Positions 13,033 through 25,513 of a stretch of DNA of 64,000 bases are shown piece by piece. The stretch comes from Limnephilus marmoratus. Lineage: Eukaryota > Arthropoda > Insecta > Trichoptera > Limnephilidae. Where the stretch lies: NCBI GenBank assembly GCA_917880885.1, contig OU862910.1, positions 23,944,710 to 24,008,709 of the forward strand. The letters run 5' to 3'. The position numbers were made by a program, and so were the translations under genes. Positions within the stretch are counted from its first letter, which is position 1. Each line of letters opens with the position of its first letter. The notes beneath the pieces were generated by a model. That model made no database searches and had not been told where the DNA came from. It saw only the letters and a program-made list of their open reading frames with translations.

Positions 13033-13900
13033 CTTCCATCGCTTAATTACTTAATACACTCTGATTTTTTTATTTCATAATTTTTGTAAGCCAGTTTTTG
13101 CGAATGTTTCGTTTAATTGTATATATTTTATCATAAAACTCTTGAAAGCTGTGATTGTGCACAAAATCGATAAAATATTGTAAAATGTTAAATATTTTAT
13201 TTTTTTACTTTAAAAGCAGTTGACAGTATATATTTAAAGTGATTTTAATAATTATTTAAAAAAAACAGACTTGCTTCATTATTTTACAAGAAAATAAATT
13301 ATTTTGCTGATTCAGATGAATTAAAAATTCCTTTTAAATGGTCGAGCAGTTCCTGAGAACGTGCAGGATGTAAATGAAATTTCAAGTATTGAGGCCACTT
13401 CTTCCATAAACCTGAATAAATTTCGTAAGGCGTTATAATATTCTTACTATTTTATGATTTATACCAGCAGATCTCGCGGTAACCCTCAGATGTTGTTTCT
13501 CGGAGTCTAATATCAGCTCTCTTATAAAGCACAATTCTTTGTAAATAATATTTCCTGAGAACGAAACAAAATCCGAGAACGGTGCCTTTTGTTGTTCGGA
13601 AAAAGAATAACTATTTTATGTGACACGTTTAAAAAATGTTTATTGTCATCCCTGTATTTTACTCTGTATTTGCTCGGATTTAGCCAGGGAAACGGATTTG
13701 TTTCATACCAACAATAATGGTTCATTTGACAGAGTATTTGGTCAATTGAGTCACGTACGAGTACTTTGACGGTACTCTTACAGCATTTAAGAAATGTCGG
13801 ATACTAAAAGTGAGCGGCAAAATTTAACAAACATACTCTATCTCAATGACAAAATAAAATACTGTAAGAGAGGACTTGGCATACCAATTAAACATTTATT

Positions 13901-14042
13901 CCAAACGGTTATACAAACAATGGCGGCCAAGATGGCTGCCATGTACATCGTTTCCGTGATTACCAATAGATATTATTTAGTGGCTTTGGAAAAGGTCCGG
14001 CGTTGCGGTTATCTTAACAGCCATTTTTGTATAACCGTTTGG
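13901..14042. mobile_element. 142-bp MITE with perfect 17-bp inverted ends
   Basis: Left end CCAAACGGTTATACAAA at 13901-13917 is repeated as its exact reverse complement at 14026-14042. The interior contains a GC-rich 'atggcggccaagatggc' palindrome-like segment. Any ORF across it on the + strand simply runs through both repeats. No clear target-site duplication is visible. Confidence 0.72.
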
Positions 14043-15049
14043 ACTGAATGTTCGGTATGTATTTGGATCGGTAAGCCAAGTCCTAGGTATTTTATTTAGA
14101 CATGGCTCTAACTTTACATTTACACCACGCTTACATAAATATGTACACACATTATCTTATTATAACATAGTTGCGTTGCGTACAACTCTTCCGGAAAACT
14201 GATGGAACATCGGCCGAGTGTTAAAGTTTTAATATTTACTGAAAATAGTGTCGTCTTTTACATGAGATCGTAATATTATGAACACAAAACATGTAAGACA
14301 GAAGTAATGTAATATGTTCAAAAGGAACAGGAAAATAACAGAAAAAATAATTAATAGAGGTTTTAACCTTTCTAATAAAGACTAAAAATTGTGGTCTGAT
14401 AAAAAAATTCATTAGTTCGGATATAAATGTAGAGATGTCATATTTTATAAGAATAGTTTCTTACACGTACCAACAATTTATCAGTGTATTTTTGCGTTCG
14501 ATAGTAAATTTAGGGATCTATCGATAATATTTCAGTCAATCAAGCAAGCGTTCATTTTTCTTTCTATTAAGTGCAGTTTTCTTTCTATTAAGTACAGTTT
14601 TCTTTCAGTACAGTTTTCTTTCCATTTCAATTTCCTTTCCATTAGAACTAATTGCATTACTAAGCTTAATCAGTAACAGAGCTTCCTTTCTTGTTATTCT
14701 ACTATGCATTACTAAATTATTGAGGCTAGTTAAAGTAAAGATTTTACGACAGAATACAAATACAAGTATCCTTGACATTTTATGTAATGTTTTTCTTGAG
14801 GAATTCAAAATGTATATTTTATTTGCACAGTTAAAAAACCAAAATTATTGTCTTATTATCAGTGATATTATATTATTTTGGAGAATGCCATAAAACCATT
14901 TCTATTCACACTTATCAATATTCCTACCGCAAACATACCGAAGATTCAAAAAAAAGAGAAAAAATAGTAATATGAGTTTATTTATGGGTTATTTTTCAAT
15001 TTTGGAGAAGACAACCAACACCCCTACCATGAGTCACCCCAAGTGGTTT

Positions 15050-15418
15050 GCTACGTTTAGAGACTTAGCAAGGGTGCCCGGGTTCATGAAGTGAGGTTTG
15101 TCTAGGTCTTGGCGGCCAATGCGTCTGCTCACCTACTGCTTGGCGGGCTGGATCGGAAAAGATTGTTTGAAGGAGACCTAACCTTTCACCTATCAACCTG
15201 GCACCGAAGTGGGAGGGATGGATTCATATGTCCGTCACTCCTAGACACATTTACCCCAGATTCCGACCCACCCTCACACCTTTTTCTCCTTCCTGGAACA
15301 TCCTCTCCTTTTTTCCCTAAGAAAACCCTCCACACAGCATCCCCAAAGATGATATAGGTCCTGAGGAATTCTTCTCCTCAGGGCCTCCTGTGTGGAGCTA
15401 ATATAGACAAAAAAAAAT
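15050..15418 (+). repeat. Family A repeat, copy 4
   Basis: One of the most complete copies. It begins 'ttgctacgtttagagact', then 'agcaagggtgcccgggttc', 'ggtcttggcggccaatgcg', 'gggagggatggattcatat', 'cacagcatccccaaagatga' and 'ggcctcctgtgtggagcta', ending in an A-rich tail. It lies ~145 bp upstream of the candidate cassette exon at 15562, and another copy lies 300 bp downstream in the same orientation. Confidence 0.8.
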
Positions 15419-15561
15419 CAAAAATTAATCCCTTTGTAATATAAAAAAAGATTTATTATATCTGAATTTTTTAAACTTACTAAAAATTAAATCCTGTTAT
15501 AATTAATGATTGTCTCCTTTCCTCTGCATGCACTTTGTTATGGTCACCCTATTACTCTTAG

Positions 15562-15615
15562 ATTGGTACCTCTCTGACAAGGCAACTGTTAACTGGCACA
15601 GGAAGAACCAGCAGA
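15562..15615 (+). CDS. KCNQ: Candidate 54-nt symmetric cassette exon of KCNQ
   Basis: A good acceptor 'ctattactcttag' ends at 15561 and a strong donor 'a|gtgagt' follows 15615. Between them is an open 54-nt segment, phase 1 to phase 1, exactly matching the phase of both neighbours (7545 out, 24884 in). Inclusion would place WYLSDKATVNWHRKNQQ, preceded by D and followed by N, between the acidic linker exon and the helix B exon. Skipping restores D directly. Length is a multiple of three, so either form keeps frame. I do not recognise the peptide from KCNQ proteins I know. The evidence is splice sites, phase, symmetry and the absence of stops, not homology. Confidence 0.5.
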
Positions 15616-15916
15616 GTGAGTTCTTTAAAATAGGTAAGAGCTTATTTTCCGGGTAAGAATCACCTGCTAAATGGTATATGTTGTCGCTTTGAGTACGTTT
15701 TGATGTTACCTACATTAATTTTTGAACGTAATAACATTTTCACAGCGCTGAAATTTTCTTGGAACCATACCTACGCCTTGATCGCTGGAAACCGAATCAG
15801 GTTGCGAAAGGTTAACTTCGCAGGGTGTCTAAACTTTTCATCAACCATTTTTAATCATGCGTTTTCTTCTGTGCTTATTTTTTAATGACACATCGTGTTC
15901 TTAAATTAAAAGTGTT

Positions 15917-16260
15917 TTGCTACGTTCGGTGACTTAACAAGGGTGCTTGGGTTCATGGGGTGAGGTTTGTCTGGGTCTTGGCGGCCAATGCGTCTGCCTA
16001 CCTACTGCTTGGCGGGCAGGAGCGGGAGAAATTGGTTGAAGGAGTCCTAACCTGGACCTCTCAGCCTCTCGCCTTGCGCTATAATGGAAGGGGTGGATTT
16101 ATACGTCCGTCACTCAGAGACACACTAACCCCCCGATCCCAGAACTTCCTATCCTCCATTTTCCTAAAAAAACCTCCACACAGCGTCCCGTAAGATGATG
16201 TAGGCTCTGAAGGAAATTGTTTGCCTCAGAGCCGGCTGTGTGAAGCTATAAAATATAATA
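15917..16260 (+). repeat. Family A repeat, copy 5
   Basis: Begins 'ttgctacgttcggtgactta', then 'caagggtgcttgggttcatg', 'tgggtcttggcggccaatgc', 'ctacctactgcttggcgggc', 'ggggtggatttatacgtccg' and 'cacagcgtcccgtaagatg', ending 'gtgtgaagctataaa'. Some interior pyrimidine sequence is deleted relative to copy 4. Confidence 0.8.
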
Positions 16261-16679
16261 TGCTTTATTTGTGTTTTGTTCGTCGTTGTCCACGTAATGT
16301 AAACATTTAATAATATGTTCATTAAACTTATTTATATTTTCGCAAATAAACTCGTAACATTTACTACACTTTATTTAAGAATTTCAACACTACGTACAAT
16401 TTAACACTATGTAATATCTAAAAAGTAAATAAATACTACCTGAATTTACATTATTTGCCCACTGCTCAGGTTCCATCATTTATCTGGATAAAACAGTAGT
16501 TGATAATCATCGATGAAAACACTCAGTTCGTCCTAAGTATACACCATGTAACCTACTATTGATGAGCACTAATCAGAAAACTCAATCATTGGGTAGTTAG
16601 ACATATGCAAATAGTTTATTAAGTGTTTATATAGTGTGATTGTTGTGCATTCGATCTCGGTCGCGAGAGTGATGAATTT

Positions 16680-16850
16680 GGCCCACAGCGGGGCTGCGGT
16701 CGGGCAGCTCCCAGGACCTGGCCAGTACGGGGGGGGTGGGGGCCGTGCGGCACCTGGGCGGCGCCTCCGCCGTTCCCCTCGCGCTGCTTGGCCTCCTGCA
16801 GCCGGACACCTCTGGGTCGGTCTTCTTCTTCCCAGAAAGTACGACCCTAC
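16680..16850. other. GC-rich, CpG-containing patch of unknown origin
   Basis: About 170 bp of very GC-rich DNA with many CpGs and a run of eight G, inside otherwise AT-rich intron. Several frames are open on both strands (up to 194 codons on + and 104 on -), as expected when GC-rich DNA lacks stop codons. None gives a protein I recognise. A good-looking acceptor 'cttcttcttcccag' sits at its 3' edge, but the phase needed for KCNQ soon meets a stop. It could be a captured gene fragment. Confidence 0.4.
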
Positions 16851-17149
16851 CTGTAGCTATACTGCCCGCTACCCTCACACGGGTACACCACCATGTCGAC
16901 GCCCAGAAAAATACAATCTCCACTGCCTCGGCGCGACTCATTATTCTTCCCGCTATTCGGGGAAACTAATGATCTCAGATGCTTTAACTCGCGCCTCGCA
17001 TAACAGACGAAATGACAAATGCAAGTCCCTGGGAAAGTTCTACGGATCCACCACTGAAAACATTTACAGCCTTACCGCTGAGGACTCCGTTGGAATTTCT
17101 CTTTGTATTTCATCATTTATGAGAAAGAGGGAGAGGTTACAGTGTAATT

Positions 17150-17300
17150 ATCAGTGGTGCGCCCATAGTCCTGCCACTGAAAGCTCTGTCATGAGTTTTT
17201 TTTCTCACATCATTTCGTGATTCATTTATGAGATAGATGGAGCTGAGGCAACGAAGCTTTCGGCGGTACACCCATAGTCCTGCCGCTGAAAGCTTCGCTG
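17150..17300. repeat. Two hairpin units, 108-bp period
   Basis: The segment 'acacccatagtcctgcc' with flanks occurs at ~17156 and ~17264. In the first unit 'tcagtgg' pairs with 'ccactga'. In the second, 'cgaagctttcggcgg' pairs with 'ccgctgaaagcttcg' with one mismatch. Loop sequence is nearly the same while stem sequence differs. Confidence 0.6.
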
Positions 17301-19999
17301 TTACCACCATTTTCCGTTTCATGTATCGTTTAGTGAAGAGAGGAAGAATTTTCAATCAAGTTATCTGCGGTATGGTTGTACACGGTAAATGCATAGTTTA
17401 AGGTTTGATATGGTAACATCACGATGTAGGAATATTCATTATTTATCAATCTCTTCGATATATTGACGCGCATTCATCAATGCTGTTCATATTTATGGCA
17501 TGTAAAGTGTGAGCTAAATTGAAACCTAAAATACAGTTTTAAATTTGCAAGGCAGAGTTTCCGATAGCGACTAACGCTTCGGAGCTCAGTTATTATGATG
17601 ATCGATGCTTTTTCATTATAAAAATATTGAAGTTTTATGACAAACTTTAAACAGTACATAAAGTTTCGTAGAATTTAATCAATGGATTATGCTTTCTTGC
17701 TTCATCTTCTAACGTTTGTGAGCTTTAGAGATTATATTTTTCTGTGCGTTAGAGCAATATTTGCCTTTAGTTCATGAAACGTGACGCTGTAATTGTAGAA
17801 AAACACGCCGATGTTATTGAGGAAACCAAATTAAACGGTTATATTAAATATCCATTTTAATGACAAGATCAGTCGTGCGATGGAAGTCAATCTGCTGCGA
17901 CGGTACAAAGCTTTTGTTGTACCACATTTATCTCGTCTAAAAAGAAATGTAAAAAAATATTTTACAATAGGTAGGTACTTTTTCATGACATGTACATTAA
18001 TTTACCATCCTGTCAGTTCTTTGAAGTTTTCTTGTGCTTTTTGAAAGATTCAATTATCTTTGTCGGATTTGTTTTACAAAAGAACAAACAGAAACAAAGA
18101 TCAAACCATTATCAAAGGATACTATATTGTCTTGTATGTATTGTTAAAATTGAGAAACCATTTGCCATTTCAATTTAGCATTAGAAACTGCAGCGTCACG
18201 GAGCATTATTTAGTTCACTTAATATTTAGACCCGGTAAACAAACGATCGATAGAAAATAAGGATTCTTTTAATGGAGAACATAATACTCTGTTGTAAACT
18301 TTACTTAAGGCTGGTTTGCTTAACTTCATGATTGGAAGTTACTTCCCTTTGTTTACTCCTATTTCTTACCTTTTCTGTTTGATGCAAAATTTTGTCGGGT
18401 CTAGATATAGAATTTATGTTAAGGTTCCATCAACACGCATAGATCGAATCTATTTCTAAAAAAGAGGCCAGATTAATTTTTAAATTATTCAAAGATAACT
18501 AGATTCTTGCACAAGAAATAACAATGTTACAAAGTTTTATAGTAGTACTGTTTTATCAGCAGTTTACGCCAGATTGTCATTTCGCACCCATAGAACGAAT
18601 GGGTACATCCATGCTTGAATATGTCCATTGTCCAATGTGGATGTTGGTTAAAAGACTGAACTTTGTTCCTGATAGTTAAGCTGGTGTCGACCGCGGAACG
18701 TGTGACCACATTGCACCATTTTGCTATTCCATTGACCCTTTCATTCTGCTGGCATACGTTAAATTTTCGATTCATTAAATACATTTTTCTTGATCAAAAT
18801 ATCTAAGGAAAATACTTGATTTAATTTTTTGAAGGGATATGACACTCGTATTAAAGGTCTCTTAATTTGCCCCGAGAAAGATAGCATCACTGTGAAGTTT
18901 TGTATTGTTGAATGACAGACACAAAATTTGAAGCTTCACACAATCATCTCTAGGATTTTATGCATCTTAAATGAAAACATTTTCTGATTTTAATTATTTT
19001 ACATTATAAGCTACAGACATTGCTTTTTCCCATTTAATGAAATAAACTAACTTACAATAGCACTCCCCACTGACGCAGCAGTGCCGTAGATAAGTAACCA
19101 ACCATTATTTATGTACACCTCAACTGTTTGTCTACCTGTCGACTTGTCTACCTAGCACGAAGCAGTATCCAAACACATTTTGCAAAAGCTTATTTTACTT
19201 GAGAATCCATCATATTATGACATCCAACAGACCCTGTAGCAAAAAAATCGACTAATTTCATTAAAAAATACATTATGTAGCACGCTTAAATCTTTGGAAT
19301 ACTATATCTTTATGTATCTTGTTGAAATTTTTATAAACTATCTTTCATTAATATGAAGATACTTGCATAGATTAATTACCAGCTTTATTATGCTGTGGTA
19401 ATCATCAGTATCTTTTAGTGTTTATTTGGAAGGCCTAGCTCCTAACACACACATTTAACTGAAATTGCGGCAAATTGTAAAAGGCAAAAACGTCTGAGGA
19501 TTTAGAAGATTTTCGGATTGCTAAAAAAACTGATCCCTTTATCTCCTTTTTCTTTTCCAAGCTTTGCAATCTCCAAATTATTCTTGTCGAGGTTTATTAG
19601 GTTTTCCGTTTTAAAGAAATGAATTATTCAAGAGGATTGCTGCATATGGATTTTTTATATACAATTTATGAAAAGAAATGTATCGTACGAATTCAGTACA
19701 CATAATTACTAAAACTAATTAATATATACCTAATTATTTCATAATTATTCAATCCAGTAAATTAAGGAAAACTTTAAAAAAAAATTATGTAGAATAAAAA
19801 ACGTGCATTCTGAAATATATACCTAAGTATATTTTATTGCATGTCATTTGTACAATTATTATTAAGAAACCGATTTGAAAACCAACAAATATTCACAACA
19901 AGAGGGAATAATTGGACAAAACCGGAAGAATGTCATTTTTAAATCAAATTTTAGACATATTGACTCTTTTCCACAAAAAATTATAAATTGATTTTTATA

Positions 20000-20625
20000 T
20001 AGTAAAGCTATGTTTTTTTTTTAATTTTGAGAAAATATGTTTATTTTTAGCCCAATAAGGTTTTAATGTAGGTCGTTGGCAGATTTGTTAAATTTATACT
20101 ATACAACATTATTATACGTATTCCATTATACAACATTCATTTCAAATCATATAATCATGCAGTAAAATAAATCAATAAATTATTTGGGAAAGTCACTTGT
20201 AAGAATTTTAATTTTAGTTTAAATAAAATTATTAAAAAAAGATCCGCGCCCTTGTTTTGTGACGAAAATACTTCAGTTTGTCTATTTATTTACAGTCTTA
20301 CAAACTAATACACCTATTTAAAAAAATACATTCTTATTTTGCTTAGACATTATTGAAAAATTATAAATACTTATGATCAAAAAATAATTACAAAAGTACA
20401 TAATTTTAATAGTTTTAAAAATCACAAGTTTGAGCATTTTTGAATATAGGTATTTATCAAAGCAAATTTAGAATAAAATAAATCGATTGAGTTATTATGG
20501 TAAAATGCTGGTATGGAAAATAATTCATCTTTCACATCGGAACCGCCCTGTACAGTTGCAAGGGTATGATCGCAAGATCATTGTTCGACTAAATTTAAAT
20601 TCTCGGCCGCTGGTTAATGGCTCTT
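20000..20625 (+). repeat. Interspersed repeat, family C, copy 1
   Basis: Shares ordered blocks with 33765-34175: 'tagtaaagctatgtttt', 'gagaaaatatgtttattttt', 'gtcgttggcagatttgttaa', 'actatacaaca', 'cttcagtttgtctattta', 'cttacaaactaata', 'agcatttttgaat' and the end block 'ttctcggccgctgg' followed by 'ttaatg'. No ORF is conserved. This copy is longer because of internal A/T-rich insertions. Confidence 0.7.
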
Positions 20626-21240
20626 CACCGCTCCGGCTTGGTCCTGACTCCTGATCTGACGTCATTGTACCCCGATCGGAAAGGGAACAAAAAATTGATG
20701 AAAACTTGCTATAAAAAGGTAGATGGTGAAAATGATAAAACGGAAAATAAAAACAGACTGGATTTACTCATGACATTAACTGTCAAAACTGAGCCCCAAT
20801 ATTTTCCGTTCTCTTGTAATTCTTCAACAAATAATTTTCCCCAAACTTGGTTTGTTTATTTCCGAAACTTGTGAAACCTGAAACTAATTTCAACCTTAAA
20901 ATGGCCAATTAAGAAAACAATTCTCACTTATAAGTACGTATTCACCACCGTTGTAATTATTTAAGCGGGATTACAAAGGAAATGGAAATTGCGGCTGTGG
21001 AAATGCCTACATAAAATATGCTCCTTCTTGCCTGTAAATTGACTCAGGTACAAACACTTCGCCAGTACCTTACTAACTTACTCAACCAGAGCGCAGTGGT
21101 TCGCTGTCATCACTTGATTTATAATCTGATTTTCGATCAAGTTTGCAAAATATTTGTTAAAATCAGAATAAAAAATACAGCATTTTCTGTTACAGAACGT
21201 AGACATTATATTTACAACAACTTTTGTGTAGTTCAATGAA

Positions 21241-21288
21241 ATTAATGTTGTTAATTGCCTGTGTAATTAATGTTGTTAATTGCCTGTG
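21241..21288. repeat. Direct repeat, 25-bp period, two copies
   Basis: 'attaatgttgttaattgcct' followed by 'gtg' occurs at 21241 and again at 21266. Small local duplication. Confidence 0.8.
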
Positions 21289-24200
21289 AATTTAATGGTT
21301 TTTCTTTACCTTTACAGCAATAATAAATTATTAAGTCATTTGTAGATGTATTTTTTTAAAAACAATCAGTGCAATTAATGCTTTTGAATTATGGATTTCT
21401 TACGCTCGAACGAAATATTCTGAATTTCTAAGTAAAATGTTTTTCAACGCAGGCGAATCAATGTAAGTACTAGTACTTATAATACGAATGAAGCTGTTAT
21501 GCCAAAATTTAGAGTTCCTATCGAAATGCGTACTTATTGGCAATACCTTCTTACCAGTAAATCTGTGAAACACAATTTTCTAGTCAGATTTTTTTAATAA
21601 CCACACTTTAGTTGAACACTTTTAATTCCAATATGTTAGATTTTTGTTTTGGAACGTTTGTTAAATAGAGTTCATAGTTCTATATCAGCAGTACCAACTA
21701 TCGTAACGTTAGCACTAACGTTAGTAAGTAATAAAAGACGAGTAGATTGTTAAAAAAACGACATAATTCTGTCTGAGAGTTTTATTGCTGACCATAAAAT
21801 TTTAGTGTCAATTATTATCCTCTGTGATAGATGCACTGTCCGTAAAATGCAATACGAATTTTATGACTTTAATCTTTTATACCTCTAAATAAGTGGATAA
21901 AAATACAATTTGAAGCATGTACAAGTAAATGGCACCCGAAAAATCAATTAATGCTTAATTTTATTTTTAATATAAATAATAGTTACATAAATTTTCAGAG
22001 GTTTAACCAAAATAATTGAAACAAATCGTAATTAAGAAAGCACTAGTAATTTTAACAAAATCAAGATTCATTACCATAAATGATTTTTCTGCGTAAATAT
22101 TACGGTTTCTTTTGCCGTTTTGGGATCCCCAGAAGTTAGAAGAGCATTAGCATGAGCTATTTAGTTTTAATTTGTATAAAAAACGGAGAAATGCCTCCTG
22201 AGGAGACTTTACTCGCGTAATAAACTTAAAGATATTAAAAAGTCGTTTCAACGTACCTCTGAAAATGAAATGAGGGAAGTTTCTGGTTCTACTCCGAATA
22301 AAAAGGCCAAAATTGAAATATAGTTATTTACTGTACTATAAAAATGTCAAGACTTTTTTGAAATTGGTATTCCTTCGTTATGTAAGCAAAGACTCATTCC
22401 GCCAGCAAGCAAAGCTTTTGGACTTTGAATGGGATATTTACGCGTAAAGCTTTCATACGGAGTAAGCTTTTGATGTTTTTCGTAAAAGGGAAAGTTTATA
22501 GCTGTTTTTTTCCTCGCAGAGAGCAAAAACCGTTTTATCCTTCGTTCACTCTAATCGAATAAATCGAATAGGCTGAACGTTGGCGACAGTAGTTAATTAA
22601 AAGTAATTATACCAACTAATTAACATACAAAATTATCCGAAATTGAAGGCATTTTTGAAAGACAAATGTCTGTTTCACAGTCGAATCATTAATTAATTGA
22701 AGACTTTTTGTTAAAATTTTTTCATGTATATCAGGGTTAGACTACAAATATCATGCGGTAGTGTTACTGGTTTTGAATATTTCTTATGCCCATCATGTTA
22801 TGATGTAGAGCAATTTAACTATTCACCCAGTGCCACTCTTTGAAAGCCTGTAAGTTATAAGACAAACACTGGTTAAGTTTCTAAACATCGATAATTATAT
22901 AGACGTTACTTCGGTAGTCTCCCAAGTTTCCGCAGAACATAAGGTAAGAGAGAGTTCATTAAGCGAAATTTATAACGAATGTTGAAATGTCTATGACAAA
23001 ATTTTAGAAGTTTTATTTAAACTTTACAAAATTTGTGCAGAAATAATTTTATTTTTCCTTCGACGTAATCAAATTCATAGAAGTGATCTCAAAAGGCAAC
23101 ATCAAACAAGATGTTTGCTTGTCGCTCGAAAATTCTTCTTAATTTCCTAACACGCAAAATAAACATTTTACAAATTCTCGCTGTCATCACTCCTGGGAAA
23201 ATTTATTAGCGGGTTGTCATTTGCAAATGTATCTTTGTTGAAAATAATAAAAGGTAAATTCGGAAACATCTGCGATACAACGGGGGTAAAAAGTGCGCTG
23301 GGAGATATTACAATACGACCAAAGATCCATAGAACCTTCCTTGAACCGCTAATTTATTTTCTTACTCCATAAAAACAAAGCACTCCGAATGGAGATGATC
23401 GTCGTTACTGGAATTAATCGTTCACGGTCGTAAAATATTTTGGTTCTTCTTTATTATTTGGAAGAAACAAGCTTCCAGCGTCACGACGCATCGTCAGAAA
23501 TACAGTTTTTCAAATTTTATTTTGTTCCGCAGCTCTTAGTACCTATAAAAATATTCCGTGACATATTACGTAGGAAGAGACATGTCCTATTCAGCGAAAC
23601 ACAAACGAATACATTGAATATCTCATGCCCTCCGTTTGTAAGTGGTATAAGTTGCTGACGTCATGGCTAAAGGCACCTTATGAGTCCTAAAGCATCTGAG
23701 TGCTCGACCCCTACGTGTAGATATTCACCGGGATGTATGGCCACCCTAATAATATCCCTACGCATCGGTAAAGGCTAAATTCGTACAAAAAATATATTCT
23801 GTTTTCGGACCTGACGGAACATCTGACGTCAACATCGTATAACTTCTGTGAATTATTGATTCTGCTTTGAATGCAGAAACAAGACAATAACATCATTTTT
23901 ACTCGAACATTCTTACTTTGCCATTCGTTTGGCTTTAAATTGTATCCTTACAAGATTGATTGAATAAAGTATTTTTTCTCAAAAGGTTAGACTAAAAAGC
24001 AAATAACCATTGTCTCGTACGAATGATGTAACTAGATTCAAGCTCAAGAAAATAAAAATATTAAAATACATTAGTGAACAATCCACCTTTACAATGATCC
24101 CAGCTGACACGAGGAGCACAATACGAACCGTGAGTGTTACCAGTTAAAAGTTACCAGTATAAAACAGAAAACATTACAAGCTACAGTTTAAATGTGTACA

Positions 24201-24883
24201 TTAGATATCACACGTCCTCATGTACCTCATCCAAATCACCATTAATTAGCCACAATACTAAACTTGTGACCAGATTGTCTCCCTATGATTTACTTACATA
24301 TATTATATTTTGTCCCTGGAACTATTTCTTCTTTTGCTGTTTGACAACTCGATACTCTCGCATAACATCTCCACCCATCAGTAGAATCTATGCACGATTG
24401 TTAACGTCTGTCATTAATCTATAAATGTTGTTGTTGCATGCTAAGTCAGTGTTACATGTTATATGTTATGGGTATCTAATTGTTGGCCTTAAATGTTCGA
24501 TGTTATTATTACATTATACTATTAGACATGCAATTCAGGTTTTTTTAAATGTTAATGTTGACATTAATTAGCTTTACTCTCAGTCTCACACTATTGATCC
24601 TTGGTTTGATCTACTCCAGAATATTCACAATCAAAAAGCAAATATAGGTTTTCTTCTACATATATAAATAAGTTCAGTCACCTTCAAATTAAATTTTATA
24701 AATTGATAAAGATTTTTAAAGTTAAATAAGTTTCAATTATCAATATAATAAATTATTGCCCATTATACGACAGAATCTGTATCTAGGAATAAAAGTGTGA
24801 ACACCACTATAAAATGTTTATATTATTGATTCTTTTGACTAATCTATAGAATGTTTTTTAATATATATGTTTGATGACTTCAG

Positions 24884-24954
24884 ACGAAGACGATGAGCCC
24901 CGGTGTGTCGCACTAACCAACCAGCATAAGAGTGCAATTCGATTTATAAGAAAG
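24884..24954 (+). CDS. KCNQ: KCNQ exon: acidic segment leading into helix B
   Basis: 71-nt exon, phase 1 in and phase 0 out. The acceptor 'gatgacttcag' ends at 24883 and the donor 'agaaag|gtaagt' follows 24954. With G from the previous exon it encodes DEDDEPRCVALT followed by NQHKSAIRFIRK. The Cys plus KSAIRFIRK corresponds to the 'C...LTP.LK..IRA' stretch of vertebrate KCNQ proteins immediately before the calmodulin-binding helix B. The phase-0 donor joins exactly to either alternative exon (ATG AAG TAT or CTG AAG TAT). Confidence 0.94.
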
Positions 24955-25513
24955 GTAAGTTCAGACTTCTCCAGTTTTCCATTTATTTTTTGCATTTCTG
25001 TTTGCTATAATAACAATGAAAATGAAAATATACTTGTCTAAAACCTGTAAGATTTTTTTCTATTTGGTTATGTACAAATTACAGGAGAAAAGCTTTCACT
25101 AATGATAAACTTAATAATATTTATTTATCAACCATTACAATAAATCAACTACTGGTTATTTTATTACTGCCGGGACGCAAAATAGCGTGTTTACAATAAA
25201 TATTGAAAAAAAATAATTAAGAGCCCAAAAAAATTAATTTGCTTAAATGCACACATTTTTGAGGAATTATTAAATATTAACAATAACCTAATACATATAA
25301 ATCTATAACGATTATGCAGTAATCACATTGAGTTTTGAACAAAATGCACAATTTGATGAATTACTTACAAGTAAACGTTTTTAAAATTTTACATGACTGA
25401 TAAACAACCATTTAATCTACATTGCTTATCAGTCGTGTAAAATTTAAAACACTTTTATTAGTAAGATAATGTTAAGGTAAAGTTTTTTTATCGGAAACAT
25501 TTAAATATTTTAC

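Larger units (their letters stand above)
7546..15561 (+). other. KCNQ: KCNQ intron
   Basis: 8.0-kb intron (part of a 17.3-kb intron if the 15562 exon is skipped). It carries repeats at 7600, 9030, 11515 and 15050, SINEs at 11840 and 12749, and MITEs at 11906 and 13901. Stretches 7760-9030, 9410-11510 and 14050-15045 contain no recognised gene. A few fragments around 10900-11350 look like possible transposon relics but could not be assigned. Confidence 0.7.
15616..24883 (+). other. KCNQ: KCNQ intron
   Basis: 9.3-kb intron ending at AG 24882-24883. It contains family A copy 5 (15917), a GC-rich patch (16680-16850), a paired hairpin repeat (17150-17300), a large interspersed repeat (20000-20625) and a small direct repeat (21241-21288). 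Stretches 17310-19990 and 21300-24880 are A/T-rich with nothing recognisable. Confidence 0.72.

Noticed and set aside
13794..14099. 101-codon + ORF
   Set aside because: Runs through a complete MITE including both inverted repeats.
16840..16885. Acceptor-like 'cttcttcttcccag' as start of a further KCNQ exon
   Set aside because: In the phase required after 7545 the frame meets TAG within a few codons.
16636..17220. 194-codon + ORF and 104-codon - ORF
   Set aside because: Open because the DNA is GC-rich; overlapping frames on both strands, composition biased, no recognised domain.
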